A DNA stretch of 17,993 nt, taken from contig JAZDMB010000025.1 in the NCBI GenBank assembly GCA_043801445.1, forward strand, positions 1-17,993. Reading direction: 5' to 3'. Below, piece by piece: positions 16,265-17,993 of the stretch (position 1 is its first letter; every line of letters starts with the position of its first letter). Under the pieces are notes generated by a model. That model was not told the DNA's origin and made no database searches. It worked only from the letters and a program-made list of their open reading frames with translations. The translations under genes were made by a program, and so were the position numbers. This stretch comes from JAZDFP01 sp043801445 (GTDB taxonomy: Bacteria > Planctomycetota > MHYJ01 > JACQXL01).

Positions 16265-16927
16265 ATGCCAAGAATCGCCCGTGTCGTTGCGGTTGATTTC
16301 CCACATCATATTATTCAACGCGGTAATAATCGCCAAAAAGTATTCTTTGCCATTGATACTCGTAAGAAATATCTGGAGTTGATTAGAGAGTATGCCGCTA
16401 CGTGGAATGTTTCTATCCTTGCTTATTCTTTGATGACTAATCATATTCATCTTTTGGTAAAGCCGCGTCAGGAGGATTCCCTTGCCAAAATGATGCAAGG
16501 AGTAAGCCAGGGATATGCTAAGTACATAAACAAGCGGTATAAAAGGACAGGGCGGTTATGGGAAAGTAGATACTACTCTTGTGTTGTGGACGAGGAAAGT
16601 TACTTATGGCAGGTGGCTCGGTATATTGAAAAGAACCCCAAGCGAGCCGGGATAGTAAAGCAAGAAGAAGATTATCCTTACTCCAGTGCCAGGTCGCATG
16701 TTTTGGATGTACCTGACGAAGTATTGAGTGAACAGTTATTTGACAAAGAGGAAAGAAATGACTACATTGAGTTTCTAAAGATAGAACCGACCGAGAAAGA
16801 AATAACCACTATAAGAAAAGCAACCAAAATCGGCAGGCCATTAGGCGATGAGAACTTTATTATTAAGATTGGCAAGTTGTTAGACAGGCGTTTTCTGAAA
16901 ACAACGCCTGATAAACGAGGAAAATAG
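16265..16927 (+). CDS. REP-associated tyrosine transposase (RAYT, Y1_Tnp family)
   Basis: This 220-residue protein is a single-strand DNA transposase of the HUH/Y1 superfamily. The start MPRIARVVAVDFPHHIIQRGNN is typical. H60-I-H62 in MTNHIHLLVKP is the metal-binding HUH motif. The catalytic tyrosine lies in GYAKYINKRY (Y84 or Y87), and RTGRLWESRYYSCVVDEESYL then RYIEKNPKRAGIV complete the family signature. The C-terminal 70 or so residues are charged and variable. Nothing appears truncated, so the enzyme may be active on its own palindromic ends. Its start is fixed by the conserved family N-terminus, because no ribosome binding site is present. A second copy starts at 17910 with the same upstream sequence. 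Confidence 0.93.
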   Translation: MPRIARVVAVDFPHHIIQRGNNRQKVFFAIDTRKKYLELIREYAATWNVSILAYSLMTNHIHLLVKPRQEDSLAKMMQGVSQGYAKYINKRYKRTGRLWESRYYSCVVDEESYLWQVARYIEKNPKRAGIVKQEEDYPYSSARSHVLDVPDEVLSEQLFDKEERNDYIEFLKIEPTEKEITTIRKATKIGRPLGDENFIIKIGKLLDRRFLKTTPDKRGK

Positions 16928-16940
16928 CCATACAGGAGGC

Positions 16941-16955
16941 AAGGTGTGTGTCACC
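16941..16955 (-). repeat. Right REP-like palindrome of RAYT copy 1
   Basis: This is the exact 15-base reverse complement of the left end at 16192-16206. It lies 13 bases after the transposase stop and overlaps the GTG used by the next small ORF. Confidence 0.75.
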
Positions 16956-17160
16956 AGACAGAATTACTCCTCAGATATTATATTATGGGGGTAAACCGCT
17001 TTGGTTAGCGTTAGATCCAGTAATAAGCTGGGACAGTAACCTTTTTAGTGCACATTGGCAAACTTTTAATGGTCCGGAAGAACAAAATGCTATTCTAATG
17101 GCAGAAATGCTTGTTAGCGAAGCAATGCAATTTCAAGATTTCTTCCCACATATAAAATAA
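16948..17160 (+). CDS. Hypothetical 70-residue protein in orphan cassette
   Basis: I do not recognise this protein. It reads LYYGGKPLWLALDPVISWDS followed by NLFSAHWQTFNGPEEQ and a C-terminal helix rich in Met, Glu and Ala (AILMAEMLVSEAMQFQDFFPH). It has no signal peptide or membrane segment. The GTG start lies inside the right RAYT palindrome, and AGGAGG at 16934-16939 precedes it by eight bases. The RAYT insertion may have replaced its original 5' end, so it could be the tail of a longer protein. The position, among RHS remnants and before a small membrane protein, suggests a fragment of an orphan toxin tip or an immunity protein. That is inference only. Confidence 0.5.
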   Translation: MSPDRITPQILYYGGKPLWLALDPVISWDSNLFSAHWQTFNGPEEQNAILMAEMLVSEAMQFQDFFPHIK

Positions 17161-17181
17161 ATTCAGGAAAATAGATATTTT

Positions 17182-17556
17182 ATGACACTTAAAGAACAAG
17201 GCAATCCGATTATCCTTAAAATACTGGGTATTTTGATACTAATTGGTGGAGTTTTATTCGCAATGGGAGCATTTTTAATACGTGGTAAGGATCCTCATGT
17301 TCATCCTCTTCCTCCATTTCATTTGCTGGGTGCATATTTTATAATTTGTGGTATAGGCATTATTGCATTGAGAAAGTGGGCTATTATTGCATTTACAGTG
17401 CCTGTAACATGTTTTGACATATTATTTATTACAACGACGGGTATGCTCCTACACGCACTTGACAATTTATTCAACTTTATACTCTTATTGATATTCTTAA
17501 TACCTTTGGGAGTAGTAAGCGTCTTATTTTTAAACTGGAAGAAATGTAAATGGTAA
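17182..17556 (+). CDS. Small four-helix membrane protein, possible immunity protein
   Basis: This 124-residue protein consists almost wholly of four hydrophobic segments at about 10-32, 46-66, 67-90 and 95-118. It has a short polar N-terminus, a His/Pro loop (GKDPHVHPLPP) after the first helix and a basic KKCKW end. It has no recognised family. Integral membrane proteins of this size are common immunity proteins for pore-forming or membrane-acting toxins, and the gene sits in a string of RHS-associated small ORFs. No toxin partner is visible next to it, so it may be an orphan kept for protection or simply a hypothetical protein. It starts 21 bases after the preceding stop, without a clear ribosome binding site. 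Its last seven bases overlap the following RHS fragment. Confidence 0.6.
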   Translation: MTLKEQGNPIILKILGILILIGGVLFAMGAFLIRGKDPHVHPLPPFHLLGAYFIICGIGIIALRKWAIIAFTVPVTCFDILFITTTGMLLHALDNLFNFILLLIFLIPLGVVSVLFLNWKKCKW

Positions 17557-17876
17557 AATGCATTAAGGAATTGGTAACCACTTATGAATATGACTATGAA
17601 AACAGATTGATTAAGGTTATCTATCCTGATAAAGGCTGCAAGCACGGAAAAGTAGAAACTAGTGAGTATGTATATGATGGCGTAGGAAAACGAATAAAAA
17701 CAATAGAAGATGGAGATATTACTAAGTATCTGAACGATGGATTAAATGTGATTATAGAGCGTGATGAAAATGACAAGACGATAGCTACTTATTTACGTGG
17801 ATTTAGTTACGGAGGTGGAATCGGCGGCATTCTGAAGGTGACACACACCTTTCGACGAAACTCGCTAAATATTTGA
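17550..17876 (+). CDS. RHS/YD-repeat fragment disrupted by the second RAYT insertion
   Basis: About 93 residues are RHS-like: YEYDYENRLIKVIYPDKG, SEYVYDGVGKRIKTIEDGD, TKYLNDGLNVIIERDEND, then TYLRGFSYGGGIGGIL. In intact RHS proteins this block sits just before the YYYHDxLGS core. The reading frame then runs into the RAYT left end at 17831 and finishes with about 14 foreign residues (LKVTHTFRRNSLNI). It lacks the N-terminal shell as well as the core, so it is an orphan piece of a second RHS gene rather than a working toxin. It overlaps the membrane protein by seven bases and has only a weak GGAAG upstream. The rest of the core probably resumes beyond the second RAYT copy, outside the window. 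Confidence 0.75.
   Translation: MVKCIKELVTTYEYDYENRLIKVIYPDKGCKHGKVETSEYVYDGVGKRIKTIEDGDITKYLNDGLNVIIERDENDKTIATYLRGFSYGGGIGGILKVTHTFRRNSLNI
17837..17851 (+). repeat. Left REP-like palindrome of RAYT copy 2
   Basis: This is identical to the left end of copy 1 (GGTGACACACACCTT) and again lies just inside the TCTGAA boundary. Confidence 0.75.
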
Positions 17877-17902
17877 CTCGCAGGGCAGAGTTTTTGTAAA
17901 AT
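17873..17902 (+). promoter_or_regulatory. Promoter of the second RAYT copy
   Basis: TTGACT and TAAAAT boxes are identical to those of copy 1, with the ATG seven bases after the -10 box. The TGA that ends the interrupted RHS fragment lies within the -35 box. Confidence 0.5.
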
Positions 17903-17909
17903 AGCCTTT

Positions 17910-17993
17910 ATGCCAAGAATCGCCCGTGTCGTTGCAGTTGATTTTCCACATCATATTATTCAACGCGGTAATAATCGCCAAAAAGTATTCTTT
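17910..17993 (+). CDS. RAYT transposase, copy 2, N-terminal part (cut by window edge)
   Basis: The first 28 codons encode the same residues as the start of the 16265 gene (PRIARVVAVDFPHHIIQRGN). The two base differences from copy 1 are both silent, GCG to GCA (Ala) and TTC to TTT (Phe), so the protein start is unchanged. The HUH motif and tyrosine lie beyond the window, so intactness cannot be judged. Confidence 0.85.
   Translation, partial: MPRIARVVAVDFPHHIIQRGNNRQKVFF

Larger units (their letters stand above)
16186..16961 (+). mobile_element. Complete RAYT (REP-associated Y1 transposase) element, copy 1
   Basis: The unit is about 776 bases. It runs from TCTGAAGGTGAC on the left to GTCACCAGACAG on the right and contains one transposase gene. 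Its ends hold inverted palindromes: GGTGACACACACCTT at 16192-16206 and its exact reverse complement at 16941-16955. Outer GTCTG bases also match, apart from a two-base AA on the left only. The left 163 bases recur at 17831-17993 with two mismatches, which supports 16186 as the left boundary. No target duplication was seen, as expected for HUH/Y1 elements. It lies right after the candidate immunity gene. Confidence 0.8.
17831..17993 (+). mobile_element. RAYT element, copy 2 (right part outside window)
   Basis: These 163 bases match 16186-16348 with an offset of 1645 and two mismatches (G to A and C to T within the transposase 5' end). The copy includes the left palindrome (17837-17851), the promoter (17873-17902) and the first 84 coding bases. 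It is inserted in an RHS fragment in the same direction as copy 1. The near-identity points to recent transposition or gene conversion. Confidence 0.85.

Noticed and set aside
15854..17160. The 104- and 70-residue ORFs as one gene split by RAYT copy 1
   Set aside because: The 104-residue frame ends in a stop 17 bases before the element, and the two peptides show no sign of continuity.

Overview
This is an AT-rich bacterial window (estimated by eye, not computed). The organism is probably an uncultured member of the Planctomycetota or a related PVC or candidate-phylum lineage. The grounds are modest: a planctomycete-like Ser/Thr-kinase C-terminus at the left edge, dispersed palindromic repeats of a kind common in environmental genomes, and a large secreted YD-repeat protein. 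No rRNA, tRNA or CRISPR array was seen. Every gene I can support lies on the + strand.

The left half (1-9344) is mostly housekeeping. It starts with the tail of a protein kinase, then a MoaD/ThiS-like sulfur carrier whose last codons form the ribosome binding site of aspS. The aspartyl-tRNA synthetase carries an extra CxxC...CxxC insertion between its anticodon-binding and catalytic domains. A small nitroreductase, a dispersed inverted-repeat element, thiamine-monophosphate kinase (thiL) and an AzgA/PbuG-type purine permease follow. The permease overlaps by 4 bases (GTGA) the start of a secreted protein with two CAP/SCP domains. A good sigma70-type promoter then leads into an exported HtrA-like serine protease with a C-terminal TPR array. 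The signal-peptide region of that protease appears to contain an in-frame palindromic insertion.

The right half (9345-17993) is a polymorphic-toxin locus. A promoter drives a 2104-residue Sec-exported RHS/YD-repeat protein with a canonical RHS core ending in DPFGL. The core is followed by a roughly 254-residue C-terminal tip of unrecognised fold. A 104-residue ORF 9 bases downstream, whose ribosome binding site overlaps the toxin stop codon, is the natural immunity candidate. Next come a complete RAYT-type (Y1/HUH) transposase element bounded by inverted GGTGACACACACC palindromes, a 70-residue orphan ORF, a four-helix membrane protein that could be a second immunity protein, and a fragment of another RHS gene. 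That fragment is cut by a second, nearly identical RAYT copy that runs off the window. The two RAYT copies are direct repeats around the orphan cassette, an arrangement that could let recombination delete, amplify or exchange toxin and immunity modules.

The best candidates for something new are the RHS tip with its immunity partner, the RAYT-bracketed orphan cassette, the zinc-ribbon-like insertion in AspRS, and the palindromic element inside the protease signal peptide.
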